This document shows, piece by piece, positions 15,998 to 25,030 of a stretch of 64,000 nt of DNA. Under the pieces are notes generated by a model. It was not told the DNA's origin. It saw nothing but the letters and a program-made list of their open reading frames with translations, and did no database searches. Position 1 is the stretch's first letter. Every line of letters begins with the position of its first letter. Source of the DNA: Sphingobacterium sp. ML3W (GTDB lineage: Bacteria > Bacteroidota > Bacteroidia > Sphingobacteriales > Sphingobacteriaceae); NCBI RefSeq assembly GCF_029542085.1, contig NZ_CP107036.1, positions 4,526,001 to 4,590,000 of the forward strand. Direction: 5' to 3'. Position numbers and translations under genes: made by a program.

Positions 15998-16594
15998 TTA
16001 TATACTCTTTCTCCAAAAATTCAGCAAGCCATTACATGCTGTGTACTCCATATTGAAGCTTAATGGAATCTCGTCCCATCCACTCCAATAGGTAACCACC
16101 CTCGTTCCGATAGGCATTTTTTGGAGCTGGTCTCGGAGGTACTTTGTGTAAGTATAATAGAGGTCCCTATTGGGAAGTATTGAATTATCGATTGGGCAGG
16201 ATTGATCCAGGTTCTCATAAAAAGAATTATAGAAATAGAATGCATCGTAGTCTTCGAAAGAGACCTGATCAATATTAGCATGAATGAATTCCACGTTTTG
16301 TATATCATGCTTTTTGGCCAGATTGTTGGAAATGCGGACGAGCGATTCCCGTTGTTCGACACCATAGAATCTACCATTTGTGCAGGCTGCCCCCACTAAA
16401 CAAAATTTGCCGGCACCAGCACCGATATCCAACACTTTGTCATTTGAGCTTTCAACTAAATATTGTGAAGCCATCTTAGCCACATCCACAGGAGTCCAAT
16501 GACGTGCTGCAAGCTCTCTAATTTTTGGAGAATAAAGACCGTTGAATGTACCGTCATCTACATCCACGTCGGATCGCAATAATTTAAAAACCAT
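15998..16594 (-). CDS. Class I SAM-dependent methyltransferase
   Basis: A 198-residue protein with the Rossmann motif I VLDIGAGAGKFCLVGA (about residues 58-73). It also has a motif II acidic residue in RFYGVEQRES, motif post-I in NVEFIHANIDQ and motif IV in AFYFYNSFYEN. The N-terminal part, RELAARHWTPVDVAKMASQY, resembles the cap helices of small rRNA- or protein-type methyltransferases. The substrate cannot be told. It is not coupled to the neighbouring genes. No signal peptide is present, so it acts in the cytoplasm. Confidence 0.85.
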   Translation of the reverse strand: MVFKLLRSDVDVDDGTFNGLYSPKIRELAARHWTPVDVAKMASQYLVESSNDKVLDIGAGAGKFCLVGAACTNGRFYGVEQRESLVRISNNLAKKHDIQNVEFIHANIDQVSFEDYDAFYFYNSFYENLDQSCPIDNSILPNRDLYYTYTKYLRDQLQKMPIGTRVVTYWSGWDEIPLSFNMEYTACNGLLNFWRKSI

Positions 16595-16645
16595 TTGTTT
16601 CGTTTGTAAGGATTAAATAGCCCCAGCTGAAGAGCAAGGGAACAA

Positions 16646-16831
16646 TCATAGTTGCCTAAGAAAGTGTATTTTGCCCGATTTAGGGTCTATTTCTACGAGT
16701 ATCTTTCGATGGTTTTCATATTCGTAGATATACCAATTGGGATGTTCAGGATCTCCAGCTGAATATGTACTTAATACTTGGTCGTGGTTTGATGTTGATA
16801 TTTCTAGTGGATTATTATCCATTCTGGGCAT
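16646..16831 (-). CDS. Small hypothetical protein
   Basis: A 61-residue product. It contains the segment NWYIYEYENHRKILVEIDPK followed by SGKIHFLRQL, which looks like a beta-hairpin with regular alternation and is more protein-like than a random frame. No signal or membrane part is present. It is oriented with the methyltransferase gene 50 bp downstream. The start could be the ATG at 16831 or at 16822. I do not recognise it, and it may be spurious. Confidence 0.4.
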   Translation of the reverse strand: MPRMDNNPLEISTSNHDQVLSTYSAGDPEHPNWYIYEYENHRKILVEIDPKSGKIHFLRQL

Positions 16832-16940
16832 TCATATTAGTGTCCTCTAATTTACGATTTTCTGTTTTATTGTGCAATAGTACCTAGCGTTCATCTAAAA
16901 CTAAAGACTTTAAACTTAACACAAATGCTTGGTCTATTTT

Positions 16941-18851
16941 TTATTTATCCAATGTTTCATAAACAGAGTTCTGGGAGCGATACTCAGGTACAATATCTTT
17001 AATCAGCTGTACCAAGCGCATTTTATCTTGGTTTGGATCAGCTGCTTTCGCAAGTGTACATAATTGTTCCACGCGTGCTTTCTGCAATGTTAAGTCCGGA
17101 GTATTAACCTTAGCGATCATAATCTTTTCATGATAGGTCTTCTCCGTATTCTCGCCATTGGCCAAAAGCTCTTCAAAGATTTTTTCCCCAGGGCGCAGAC
17201 CAACAACTTTAATATCAATATCTTCGGGATAATTATATCCTTTGAGTCGGATCATCTGCTTAGCCAATTCCATAATCTTAACAGGTTCTCCCATATCAAA
17301 AACAAATATTTCACCGCCTTTGCCCATAACAGCCGCTTCCTGCACCAACTGACAAGCCTCAGGTATGGTCATAAAATAGCGCGTTATATTTTCATCTGTA
17401 ATGGTGAGCGGTCCCCCTTTGAGCATCTGTTTTTCAAACAACGGGATTACTGAACCATTAGACCCTAATACATTACCAAAACGGGTTACAATAAAATTCG
17501 TCTTCGAGTTGATATTGACCGTCGATATCGCAATTTCGGCAACACGCTTAGTCGCACCCATGACGTTTGTAGGGTTTACTGCTTTATCGGTAGAGACCAT
17601 CACGAATTTGGATACATGGTATTTATCGGCCAACGTTGCTACATTGTAAGATCCCCAGACATTCGTTAAAATTGATTCGTAAGGATTTGCCTCCATTAAG
17701 GGCACGTGCTTATAAGCCGCTGCATGGAAAACATAGGTAGGTCTATAAAATTGGAACAAGGTATCCATAAAAGATTCATCCCGAACATTCCCCACTATAA
17801 AGGTACAACGGGGAAAATGAATGCTGTTACTCAGTTCCTGTTGAATATCATATAAAGCGGATTCAGCCTGATCCACCACGATAAGTTGTTTTAGGTCAGT
17901 ATGGGCTAGCTGCCGCACCAGTTCACCACCTATCGAACCGGCACCTCCGGTTACTAGTACGATTTGCCCTTTCATCTCCGATGCAATCGCAGGATTATCC
18001 AAGTCGATCGCCTTACGTCCCAATAAATCTTCAATGCGTAAGCTCCGGATCTGTCTGGTTGCAACTTCTCCCGCCAAGAGCCTGGCCGTATCCGGAATAA
18101 TCTTAACAATTAATGGAATCGGTTCGGCGAGTTTAAACACTTTATTTAGGCGCTCTGGTTTACGGTCATCCACCGCAATAATAATTTCGGAGGCATTTCC
18201 GTACCGTTGTACAAAGGTTTTATTTAACGCATTAATGTCATGAATTTTAAAGCCCTGGATTCGGTTACCGATCCGATGCGGATTATCATCCATAATAGCA
18301 ACAATACGGTATTTATTACGCGACGTGGTATGGATAAAGTGAAACGTGGTATTCCCCATATTCCCAGCACCAAAAAGGATAACAGGAATACGGTTATCTT
18401 TATTGCCCCACATCAGTTCGTGGTACAAGGCACGATAAAGCACACGGCTGAAGGTCATGCCGAAGCCAGCTATTAATGCATGAAAAAGAAGCTGTGTATC
18501 CGAAAAAGGGAGTATATCATCATAGGTGGGTGACCACCATTCTATTACTTTACAGATGAAAACAGCGGAAAAATATGCCAGGACAATAGCTAGGACAATA
18601 CGTTGTAATTCACGGATCCCAGTCTTATGAACGACTCCTTTAAATGTGCCGAAAATACAAAACCAGATTAAATAAACTAAGGAGACAAGTAGTGCCTGCC
18701 TGGCCATGTCACCAAATTCTACCCCACCCCTATGTTTGAATATAAGAATATAACTGATAAAAAAAGCTGTAGCGACAATAATCATGTCCAACAGCAAAAT
18801 TATCCAACGAGGCTTGTTAATGGACAAGCCCTCTTTCCATAAATTACTCAT
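16941..18851 (-). CDS. Large membrane UDP-sugar 4,6-dehydratase (WbpM/FlaA1/PglF-like)
   Basis: A 636-residue protein. Four transmembrane helices occupy about residues 1-130. A CoA-binding-like domain follows (PVILFGAGNMGNTTFHF at about 155), then an extended short-chain dehydrogenase domain from about 290: VLVTGGAGSIGGELVRQLA binds NAD(P), and STDKAVNPTNVMGATKR is the catalytic loop. In this loop Met stands where classical enzymes have Tyr, a normal feature of the large membrane subclass. Such proteins convert UDP-GlcNAc to the 4-keto-6-deoxy sugar that feeds UDP-bacillosamine or similar sugars. It probably supplies the PglE- and PglD-like enzymes encoded at 33.7-35.5 kb, although it is 15 kb away. 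Confidence 0.92.
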   Translation of the reverse strand: MSNLWKEGLSINKPRWIILLLDMIIVATAFFISYILIFKHRGGVEFGDMARQALLVSLVYLIWFCIFGTFKGVVHKTGIRELQRIVLAIVLAYFSAVFICKVIEWWSPTYDDILPFSDTQLLFHALIAGFGMTFSRVLYRALYHELMWGNKDNRIPVILFGAGNMGNTTFHFIHTTSRNKYRIVAIMDDNPHRIGNRIQGFKIHDINALNKTFVQRYGNASEIIIAVDDRKPERLNKVFKLAEPIPLIVKIIPDTARLLAGEVATRQIRSLRIEDLLGRKAIDLDNPAIASEMKGQIVLVTGGAGSIGGELVRQLAHTDLKQLIVVDQAESALYDIQQELSNSIHFPRCTFIVGNVRDESFMDTLFQFYRPTYVFHAAAYKHVPLMEANPYESILTNVWGSYNVATLADKYHVSKFVMVSTDKAVNPTNVMGATKRVAEIAISTVNINSKTNFIVTRFGNVLGSNGSVIPLFEKQMLKGGPLTITDENITRYFMTIPEACQLVQEAAVMGKGGEIFVFDMGEPVKIMELAKQMIRLKGYNYPEDIDIKVVGLRPGEKIFEELLANGENTEKTYHEKIMIAKVNTPDLTLQKARVEQLCTLAKAADPNQDKMRLVQLIKDIVPEYRSQNSVYETLDK

Positions 18852-18879
18852 TTAAACTATATATAGAATATTATATACT

Positions 18880-18900
18880 TTAATCGCATTTTGCGATTAA
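18880..18900. promoter_or_regulatory. Perfect inverted repeat upstream of the dehydratase gene
   Basis: TTAATCGCA and TGCGATTAA (9 bp each, three-base loop) lie 29-49 bp before the ATG at 18851. It could be an operator or a leader hairpin; it has no T-run on either side. The rest of the 340-bp divergent region (18852-19192) shows only the plus-strand -7 box at 19159. Confidence 0.4.
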
Positions 18901-19158
18901 AAAGTATCCCTTTCACTAATTAAATATTTTAAAAATATCCTTTGTGCTATATCAGTACATTTATCGTACCTAAAATAGTCCTGGTAGTTACATATTTTCA
19001 AAAAATTATGCGTCCGCGAAATTACTAAATTAAAAGATTAATAAATGACAAATAAACCTGCTTAATACGGATGTCAACTTTGTACTTTTATATAATAAAT
19101 TACTATTATTCACTTCAATCTGGAACTTCAATTCCCTAGGAGTACCGCTCAAAATCAC

Positions 19159-19166
19159 TATCTTTG
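19159..19166 (+). promoter_or_regulatory. -7 box for the nucleotidyltransferase-fold gene
   Basis: TATCTTTG is an exact TAnnTTTG match located 26 bp before the ATG at 19193. No -33 TTG is visible at the right distance. Confidence 0.4.
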
Positions 19167-19192
19167 GACAAATTGTTTTTGCGAAGATCTAA

Positions 19193-20293
19193 ATGGACAA
19201 TCAACTAAGGGATATATTTTTTCAATTACTGCGGATCGGTTTATGGGGGGAGGGAGCTTTATATTTAAAACAACCATTGACGATAGAAGATTGGAGTAAA
19301 ATCCATCGTTATGCCATCAACCATACAATAGAAGGTTTAATTTATGATAGTTTTGCATTACTAGAGGAAAGCCAGCTTCCACCACAGTCATTGCGATTAA
19401 AATGGGCTGTGCGTGTAGATCATATCGAAAGGCATAATGCAAAAATGGATCGTGTCATCGCAGAACTATTTACCGCTTTTAGTGCATATAACATTCGTCC
19501 TATATTACAAAAAGGACAGGGGGTCGCGTCCTATTACCGAGTGCCCAATCATCGGATTAGCGGGGATATTGATTTCTGCTTCGAAGATGACGGTTATGCA
19601 AAAGCAAGAAACTATTTAAAAGAAAATCAGCTAAAATTTCAGGATACAGCTGGCTTTAGTTTAGACTATAATTACAAAGGTATTCACATCGAGCACCATA
19701 AAAGAACGTTTGATTTTCGTAGTCCACTAAAAAGAAGGTACCTCAATAGACTTTTGGGAGAATATAAGTCAAAGCAGCAAATCCTATCCATAAATGATGT
19801 ACCAGTGCGATTATTAGCTCCAGAGCTACAATTGCTCCAGGTTAACATTCATATCTTAAAGCATCTAATTACCTATGGAATAGGCTTACGTCAATTCTGT
19901 GATTCCGCCAGGCTTTATTTTGTCGTATCCGACCAGATAAACAAAGTAGCGCTGCAAGAAATTTATAAGAAAACTGGCATTCTAAAATGGATCCATCTTT
20001 TACATAAAGTTTTAGTTGAAAACCTAGGCCTTCCCAAAAGTAAACTACCCTTTCCTTATCCCGAAAATCTTGAAACCGACTGGATGCTCGACGAAGTTTG
20101 GTATTCCGGAAATTTTGGGTTTAATGATGAACGTTTTGCGAGCAGCAAGTCGCCCAGAGTCTTTGCTCGTCCAGATTCACCCAAACGTCTATGGCAAAAT
20201 TTCAAACGGTATGTCAAGTATGCTCCAGAAGAAGCCATTGCTTTTCCACTCATACATACATATTCAAAATTTTTAGGTAAAGATAGCGATTAG
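19193..20293 (+). CDS. Nucleotidyltransferase-fold protein (NTP_transf_5 family)
   Basis: A 366-residue protein. The core is the nucleotidyltransferase palm at about residues 95-165: LQKGQGVASYYRVPNHRISG is followed directly by DIDFCFEDDGY. The Asp-x-Asp pair in SGDIDFCF is the metal site, followed by the HIEHHKR segment that usually carries the third acidic position. The C-terminal half is helical. Families of this kind are often linked to surface polysaccharide loci in Bacteroidota, but their substrate is unknown. The gene is monocistronic and convergent with the next gene. Confidence 0.8.
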   Translation: MDNQLRDIFFQLLRIGLWGEGALYLKQPLTIEDWSKIHRYAINHTIEGLIYDSFALLEESQLPPQSLRLKWAVRVDHIERHNAKMDRVIAELFTAFSAYNIRPILQKGQGVASYYRVPNHRISGDIDFCFEDDGYAKARNYLKENQLKFQDTAGFSLDYNYKGIHIEHHKRTFDFRSPLKRRYLNRLLGEYKSKQQILSINDVPVRLLAPELQLLQVNIHILKHLITYGIGLRQFCDSARLYFVVSDQINKVALQEIYKKTGILKWIHLLHKVLVENLGLPKSKLPFPYPENLETDWMLDEVWYSGNFGFNDERFASSKSPRVFARPDSPKRLWQNFKRYVKYAPEEAIAFPLIHTYSKFLGKDSD

Positions 20294-20321
20294 CTTTCGG
20301 AGGGTTTGTTTCACGGTGCAA

Positions 20322-20359
20322 AAAAGCGTACTCCTCTTTCTGTAGGAAAATACGCTTTT
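20322..20359. terminator. Bidirectional terminator between convergent genes
   Basis: AAAAGCGTA (20322-20330) pairs with TACGCTTTT (20351-20359) and inner bases CTCCT/AGGA(AAA) add weaker pairing. A/T-rich tails are present on both strands. It sits midway between two convergent stops. Confidence 0.75.
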
Positions 20360-20374
20360 AAAATGATAACGATA

Positions 20375-21334
20375 TTAAAAATCTAAGTAGATACTCTCGT
20401 CTACTACTTTCTTTACCCGCCACAAGCGTTGTGGATAATGTCCCGCATCGATCAACCGCTTAATGCTCTCTTGTACCTGTTCTTTGTCTTCCCTATAAGT
20501 TACCCCAAACCACTTCGCACCTGTAGGTAATACAGAAAAATTAGCTAAACCTTGCTTTACCATATAATCCGGCAAATCGGGAATAAAGAATTCGGCTTTT
20601 GGATTTCCATAGTTCTGCTCAACAAAAATGGGAAATAATGTACGTGCCACCTCAAATATCTTCGGTGTAAATCCCCAAAAGTTCATTGAAACTCGCGTCT
20701 TAGAAGGCAATACAGTTTCTTGCTCTTGCTGTACATACAAGATATGTTCATTCTTACGATAAATATTTGTTCGTTCGGTCACACTCTGTAAATGGTCTGT
20801 TTCATTCACTTCACATACACCACGGGACACATAACCAAAGTCAGACAAGGTATTTCCCACTTCAAACCCAACCAAAGCCATTTCTTGATCACTGGCTCTT
20901 TCATTGAGGAAATCTGCCATCTTTTGAAATGCATCATAACCATAAAAATCATCGGCATTGATGACACAAAATGGACGATCCACTGCTTCCTCGGCACTCA
21001 TTACCGCGTGTCCTGTACCCCAAGGTTTCTGACGCTCAACTATACGTTCCACACCAAACTTACTTAAATCAAAGTTTTGGTACACATAATCCACTTCGAC
21101 TGTATCGGGCAACTTATCACCAACATTATTCTTCATCACTTCCGTGAACTCTTCGCGAATGACAAAAACCACCTTGCCGAAACCAGCACGTATTGCATCA
21201 TAAATAGAATAGTCGATGATTTTTTCCCCAAATGGGCCAAAACTTTCGACCTGTTTTGCGGAACCGTAACGGCTTGCCATCCCGGCAGCCAAGATGACCA
21301 AAATTGGCTTTTGATCCGTTTGTATATCCCTCAT
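20375..21334 (-). CDS. Sugar-1-phosphate nucleotidyltransferase-like protein
   Basis: A 319-residue protein. The N-terminus LVILAAGMASRYGSAKQVE is the nucleotide-binding signature of the sugar nucleotidyltransferases (LAAGxxxRx-x-x-K with the pyrophosphorylase Arg and Lys). Further motifs are WGTGHAVMSAE at about 107 and the metal-binding CVINADDFYG at about 123. The C-terminal NFWGFTPKIFEVARTLF is typical of the branch annotated simply as nucleotidyltransferases in Bacteroidota. Unlike in many genomes there is no kinase gene beside it. The product sugar nucleotide cannot be told. Confidence 0.85.
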   Translation of the reverse strand: MRDIQTDQKPILVILAAGMASRYGSAKQVESFGPFGEKIIDYSIYDAIRAGFGKVVFVIREEFTEVMKNNVGDKLPDTVEVDYVYQNFDLSKFGVERIVERQKPWGTGHAVMSAEEAVDRPFCVINADDFYGYDAFQKMADFLNERASDQEMALVGFEVGNTLSDFGYVSRGVCEVNETDHLQSVTERTNIYRKNEHILYVQQEQETVLPSKTRVSMNFWGFTPKIFEVARTLFPIFVEQNYGNPKAEFFIPDLPDYMVKQGLANFSVLPTGAKWFGVTYREDKEQVQESIKRLIDAGHYPQRLWRVKKVVDESIYLDF

Positions 21335-21461
21335 TTTTTCTGTTAGTTTAAATTGATTTTTTGATAAAAAAGAGTTACCTCAGTTGTACTGATCAACTTA
21401 TTGACAATGTTTATACCAATTCCATTTTCCCGGTATTAATAAATCATGAAATTTAAACGAA

Positions 21462-21501
21462 GAAAGCGAGTTAGCCTATCGGATAGACCTAACTCGCTTT
21501 C
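21462..21501 (-). terminator. Terminator of the gldK-gldN operon
   Basis: A 13-bp perfect stem, GAAAGCGAGTTAG (21462-21474) with CTAACTCGCTTTC (21489-21501). In the minus-strand RNA it is followed by TTCGTTTAAATTT. It lies 18 bp beyond the gldN stop. Confidence 0.8.
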
Positions 21502-21519
21502 AATACCTAATTCTTTGCT

Positions 21520-22581
21520 TTAGAGCTTTTCTTCAGTCTCTTTAGTATTTCCCGAACTCTCAGTTTTTCCCTCTTCATGCTGTTCTAGCTTCGATTGCCT
21601 TTCTTTCGATTCGTTCTGGTTGGATTGACTTCCTTCCAGTTCCTCGGCTTTAACACCCTTTGGATTGCTCCATAATTTCTTTTTATAAGCGTCCAACTTC
21701 TCCTCTACTTTCCTACCATCTAATAATTGTCCACCATTCTCAGATTCTTTTAAATTCTGCAACATCCCCGGTGATGATTCGCGCACAATTGTACTAGCAA
21801 ATTTATTCTGTACAAAGAAATCATCCATGGTCATATCATAGAGCCCTTTATCCGGATCGGAAATATCCACCTGTACAAGGCTGTAACGCAATTGAGGGAA
21901 ATACAGCCAAAAAGCAGGGGTTGCCCCTACAGATTCAGCTAATTCCGCAGATGTGGTAATATTCATTAATGGGGCAACACCAATAATCCGCGTCTCTAGT
22001 CTGCTCCGTTGTTTATCAAAAAAGATATCTTCCTTCACTCGAAATTTAGTCACCCGACTTGGATCAAATTCGTTGAGTGCCATCTTAGAATCGATCTGGT
22101 TTCCTTCACCATCGAAGATCGGAACCAATACACTATCCGCAAATCGGGCCATTCCCTCTTGTGCACTTAAACGACCTTTGAAAGAATCATCATCGGGACT
22201 GTAAAGGGAAAGCTTCCCTTTTTCAATCGCTTTCATTACCACTTCGATCAGGGAGTTTCCGGGGATAGCTAAGATGTAGTTCTTTTCATCCTTTAGATCA
22301 ATATCACGCCATACACGTTTGTAGAAACGGATATTTTTTTTGTTCACCTCAGGATAAGCAAAAGGCACAGCATCTTCCATACTGTTTGCCTGATAAAATC
22401 CATCTGTTGTGGGAATGGTATCAGGATTCACCTCCCCCGAAACCACTGGCACCGCTGACATGATATTATTTAAGGTATCCTGTTTCCTAGGAACTGTATC
22501 TATTGTTGTTTCTTGCTGAGCGAACAATGATCCAGTTATCAATGCCATGGTAACTGTTATTATTGTTTTCATCTTTTCCAT
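21520..22581 (-). CDS. gldN: GldN/PorN-like gliding/T9SS ring protein
   Basis: A 353-residue protein started at the ATG at 22581; an upstream TTG is less likely. A signal peptide (MKTIITVTMALITGSLFA) is followed by a Thr/Asp-rich linker. The GldN domain contains NIRFYKRVWRDIDLKDEKNY, DRSRLETRII-type segments (seen here as DKQRSRLETRIIGVAP), FWLYFPQLRYSLVQVDI and TMDDFFVQNKF. The C-terminal 50 residues are a Lys/Glu/Ser-rich tail. In the type 9 secretion system GldN forms a periplasmic ring with the lipoprotein GldK. It lies 27 bp after gldK. The inner-membrane motor genes gldL and gldM, which usually separate the two, are absent. Confidence 0.88.
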   Translation of the reverse strand: MEKMKTIITVTMALITGSLFAQQETTIDTVPRKQDTLNNIMSAVPVVSGEVNPDTIPTTDGFYQANSMEDAVPFAYPEVNKKNIRFYKRVWRDIDLKDEKNYILAIPGNSLIEVVMKAIEKGKLSLYSPDDDSFKGRLSAQEGMARFADSVLVPIFDGEGNQIDSKMALNEFDPSRVTKFRVKEDIFFDKQRSRLETRIIGVAPLMNITTSAELAESVGATPAFWLYFPQLRYSLVQVDISDPDKGLYDMTMDDFFVQNKFASTIVRESSPGMLQNLKESENGGQLLDGRKVEEKLDAYKKKLWSNPKGVKAEELEGSQSNQNESKERQSKLEQHEEGKTESSGNTKETEEKL

Positions 22582-22608
22582 TATCAATTTTATAATTTAC
22601 AGTCTGAA

Positions 22609-23907
22609 TTAATACTTACGTGTTTTACTTTGTACTGTAGGCATCTCGAATGCAGACATCACACAACGGAAACCAATATAAGAATGCGGTTCGTAATCCA
22701 CCGAGTAATTCCGTGTCTCGCTATTCAACTGCTCGCCGTTGTCTTTCCATGAACCGCCACGTACAACTTTCCGTTTAAGTGCATCACCATCTTTTGCATC
22801 TGCATCATATAGCAATGCCGGATTAAGATCATTGACAAATACCACCGCAGATGGGCTGTATGCATCCAGCGTCCACTCCGAAACATTTCCAGCCATATTG
22901 TACACACCAAAAGCATTAGGCATGTACGATTTAACAGGTAAGGTGAATGTCGCGCCATCGCGGGAGTACGTACCATCCCCCTGTTTAAAGTTGACGGCCA
23001 ATTTCTTTTTACCTTCCGTACCATCAATTGTCATTCGGGAACCGGCAATTGTATCCTGTGGATCCAGTTTACCAGAAGCCGCATATTGCCATTGTGCCTC
23101 AGTAGGTAAGCTTAAGCTTAGCTGATAACCGTTCAGGTAAGAGTTTTTCAAGACTGTTGAAGCCATTTCGCTTGCACGCCAGTCTGTGAATGCCCGCGCC
23201 TGCCGCCATGTCACACCTACAACAGGATAATAGTCAAAAGAAGGATGCGTAAAATAATTTGCATCTAAGGAGGCTAATTGCGCATTTGGAAAATCTTTTG
23301 TCCAGATATCTTCCACCGGCATTACCACAACAGAATCCGTCACATAGGCTTTTTTCATATTGCCTTTAGACTGTAAGTAGGAGAAGCGATATTTAATTAC
23401 CTCCGGATTGAGTGCACGGCGGTTACCACGCATTTCCAACATTGGGGCTATGCGTTCTTGGATACTGGGATCGTTACTTTTCCATAAAGGAGATACTTTT
23501 TTAACCTTTGCCCAGTTAATTCTTCGCTGCCCCACCTGTTCACCTGCGATCTCCAAAAAGTACTGATCATCTTGCAGGTAATCCGTTACAGCAACTGAAT
23601 CTGCTACCCAGTTAACAAACTCACGATATTGTTTGTTTGTTACTTCAGCTTCATCAATAAAAAATGCACTTACACTTACATTTTTACCGACATTGCCGCT
23701 ATCAAGTGAGCCTTTAAAAAGTATAGTCCCTGAAGGAACATAAACCATACCCGGAGGCGCTGGGAGCTTACCCCCTCGAAAAGCATTTACTTTAGGTGCT
23801 TTGTAGATTGCTGAGTTCGATTTACAGGCAGAGAAACCGATTAAAAGTGCCAAAGCACCAAAACCCAACAGCCGATTTTTATAGATCTGTTTTATTATCG
23901 TTATCAT
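22609..23907 (-). CDS. gldK: GldK/PorK-like lipoprotein (formylglycine-enzyme fold)
   Basis: A 432-residue lipoprotein with signal and lipobox (LLIGFSAC, Cys at about residue 28). A formylglycine-generating-enzyme-like domain follows, with MVYVPSGTILFKG at about residue 54, FFIDEAEVTNKQYREFV at about residue 82, YPVVGVTWRQARAFTDW and the C-terminal MAGNVSEWTLD, VVRGGSWKDN and YIGFRC. These are the hallmarks of GldK, GldJ and relatives, in which the fold is structural and not catalytic. Its position next to gldN favours GldK. It is followed 27 bp later by gldN and preceded 33 bp earlier by a barrel protein gene. Confidence 0.88.
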   Translation of the reverse strand: MITIIKQIYKNRLLGFGALALLIGFSACKSNSAIYKAPKVNAFRGGKLPAPPGMVYVPSGTILFKGSLDSGNVGKNVSVSAFFIDEAEVTNKQYREFVNWVADSVAVTDYLQDDQYFLEIAGEQVGQRRINWAKVKKVSPLWKSNDPSIQERIAPMLEMRGNRRALNPEVIKYRFSYLQSKGNMKKAYVTDSVVVMPVEDIWTKDFPNAQLASLDANYFTHPSFDYYPVVGVTWRQARAFTDWRASEMASTVLKNSYLNGYQLSLSLPTEAQWQYAASGKLDPQDTIAGSRMTIDGTEGKKKLAVNFKQGDGTYSRDGATFTLPVKSYMPNAFGVYNMAGNVSEWTLDAYSPSAVVFVNDLNPALLYDADAKDGDALKRKVVRGGSWKDNGEQLNSETRNYSVDYEPHSYIGFRCVMSAFEMPTVQSKTRKY

Positions 23908-23940
23908 TATTCGTTAATTAAATTAGGTTGTTCGATTTAC

Positions 23941-24633
23941 TTATTTCCGATTGAAAAGCGCATATTTAAGCCCTAGGGATACGAAACCATATTGATCATT
24001 ACTTTTGTTCTTTATGCCATCAAGATTATCATTGGTTGTTATCGTATGCTGGTAGTTGACGTTGATTGCCCATTGTGGACCATATAGCGTACGCCCGAAT
24101 GGAATATCAACACCTACATTGACGGGAACGACAAAATGGATTTCACCTAAATCATCCGCTAGTCCACCACCTTGATTGGTAATTGCATCAACATACATGG
24201 GATCAATATTACGTTTAATGCGATTTTTCACTAAGCCTGCGCCGGCACCGACATAGACATTGGAAAGAATACGTGAAAGTGTGTTGGCCTGTAAAGTGTA
24301 ATAACTGTAGTTGTCGGCATGTCCCATAAACTGGCCTAAACGAACTTTACCATTTAGATTTCCTGCGAAATATCGATTTTCAAAATCACTATTATAGCCA
24401 TTACCACTCAATGTTCCTTTTTCACCGTGCAGACCAACTGATATAAAGGGATTAATTAAGTAATCTGCTTCGCCATAAAAAGCGAATTTAGCCTCTACAT
24501 TAGCCAGGTCTGTTAAATTATATGCAACACCTGCACCTGCTCCCACACTAACGGGCCGTGAAAACTGTGCTGATACGGATCCTATCATAAAACCAAAAAT
24601 CCCTACTGCCGTACATAATAGTTTTTTTCTCAT
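23941..24633 (-). CDS. Outer-membrane beta-barrel protein, first gene of the gldKN operon
   Basis: A 230-residue protein with a signal peptide (cleaved after SVSA, about residue 22). Alternating amphipathic strands fill the mature part, with AKFAFYGEADYLINPFISVG, RILSNVYVGAGAGLVKNRI and a C-terminal strand ending ALFNRK. It looks like an 8-stranded barrel of the OmpW/OMP_b-brl type. In T9SS operons the corresponding position is held by porP, a larger PorP/SprF protein; this one is shorter and shows no PorP signature. The terminator-like hairpin at 24701-24730 lies upstream, so its promoter must be between 24634 and 24700. Confidence 0.75.
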   Translation of the reverse strand: MRKKLLCTAVGIFGFMIGSVSAQFSRPVSVGAGAGVAYNLTDLANVEAKFAFYGEADYLINPFISVGLHGEKGTLSGNGYNSDFENRYFAGNLNGKVRLGQFMGHADNYSYYTLQANTLSRILSNVYVGAGAGLVKNRIKRNIDPMYVDAITNQGGGLADDLGEIHFVVPVNVGVDIPFGRTLYGPQWAINVNYQHTITTNDNLDGIKNKSNDQYGFVSLGLKYALFNRK

Positions 24634-24686
24634 AGTGAGTTGATTAGTATTAAAAATATTACAATCTTAACGGATTGATTCAATAA

Positions 24687-24730
24687 TTATTATAAAATAG
24701 AACCCCAAGTCGAGTATTCGACTTGGGGTT
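24687..24730 (-). repeat. Terminator-like hairpin, left copy, at the island edge
   Basis: AACCCCAAGTCGA (24701-24713) and TCGACTTGGGGTT (24718-24730) form a perfect 13-bp stem. The 25-nt segment from 24687, which starts TTATTATAAAATAGAACC, matches the segment at 30251-30275 at 24 of 25 positions. On the minus strand the hairpin is followed by CTATTTTATAATAA. There is no minus-strand gene between it and 30.3 kb for it to terminate. Confidence 0.7.
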
Positions 24731-25030
24731 AAACAACAATAAGGCCAAAATTAGCAAATCAGGCACTTGCCCAATATTTTTTAGCTTGGCATATCAGCTA
24801 TTATAAAAAAAACTCCGAAAATTGTAAATTCTAAATAGCACAAAAATTAGATATTAAGTCCTAATGTCAATAACAGCTGTTGACCTTGAGTCAATCGTCG
24901 AGAGGTGCTAATTTTATTTATTATCTTAAGCTGGGCTATTTCGAATACATATGCATTGAGCGCCCTATTAAATAAAAATAATTGATATCATACCCCAATT
25001 GCTCAAAAAATTATTTACTTTTAAAACGAA
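24731..25030. other. Non-coding stretch at the start of the island
   Basis: AT-rich with no reading frame. The only visible structure is GTCAA-TAA-CAGCTG-TTGAC near 24870, a short palindrome. A TACTTTTA box at 25016-25023 could be the -7 element of the following (decayed) gene. Confidence 0.4.
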
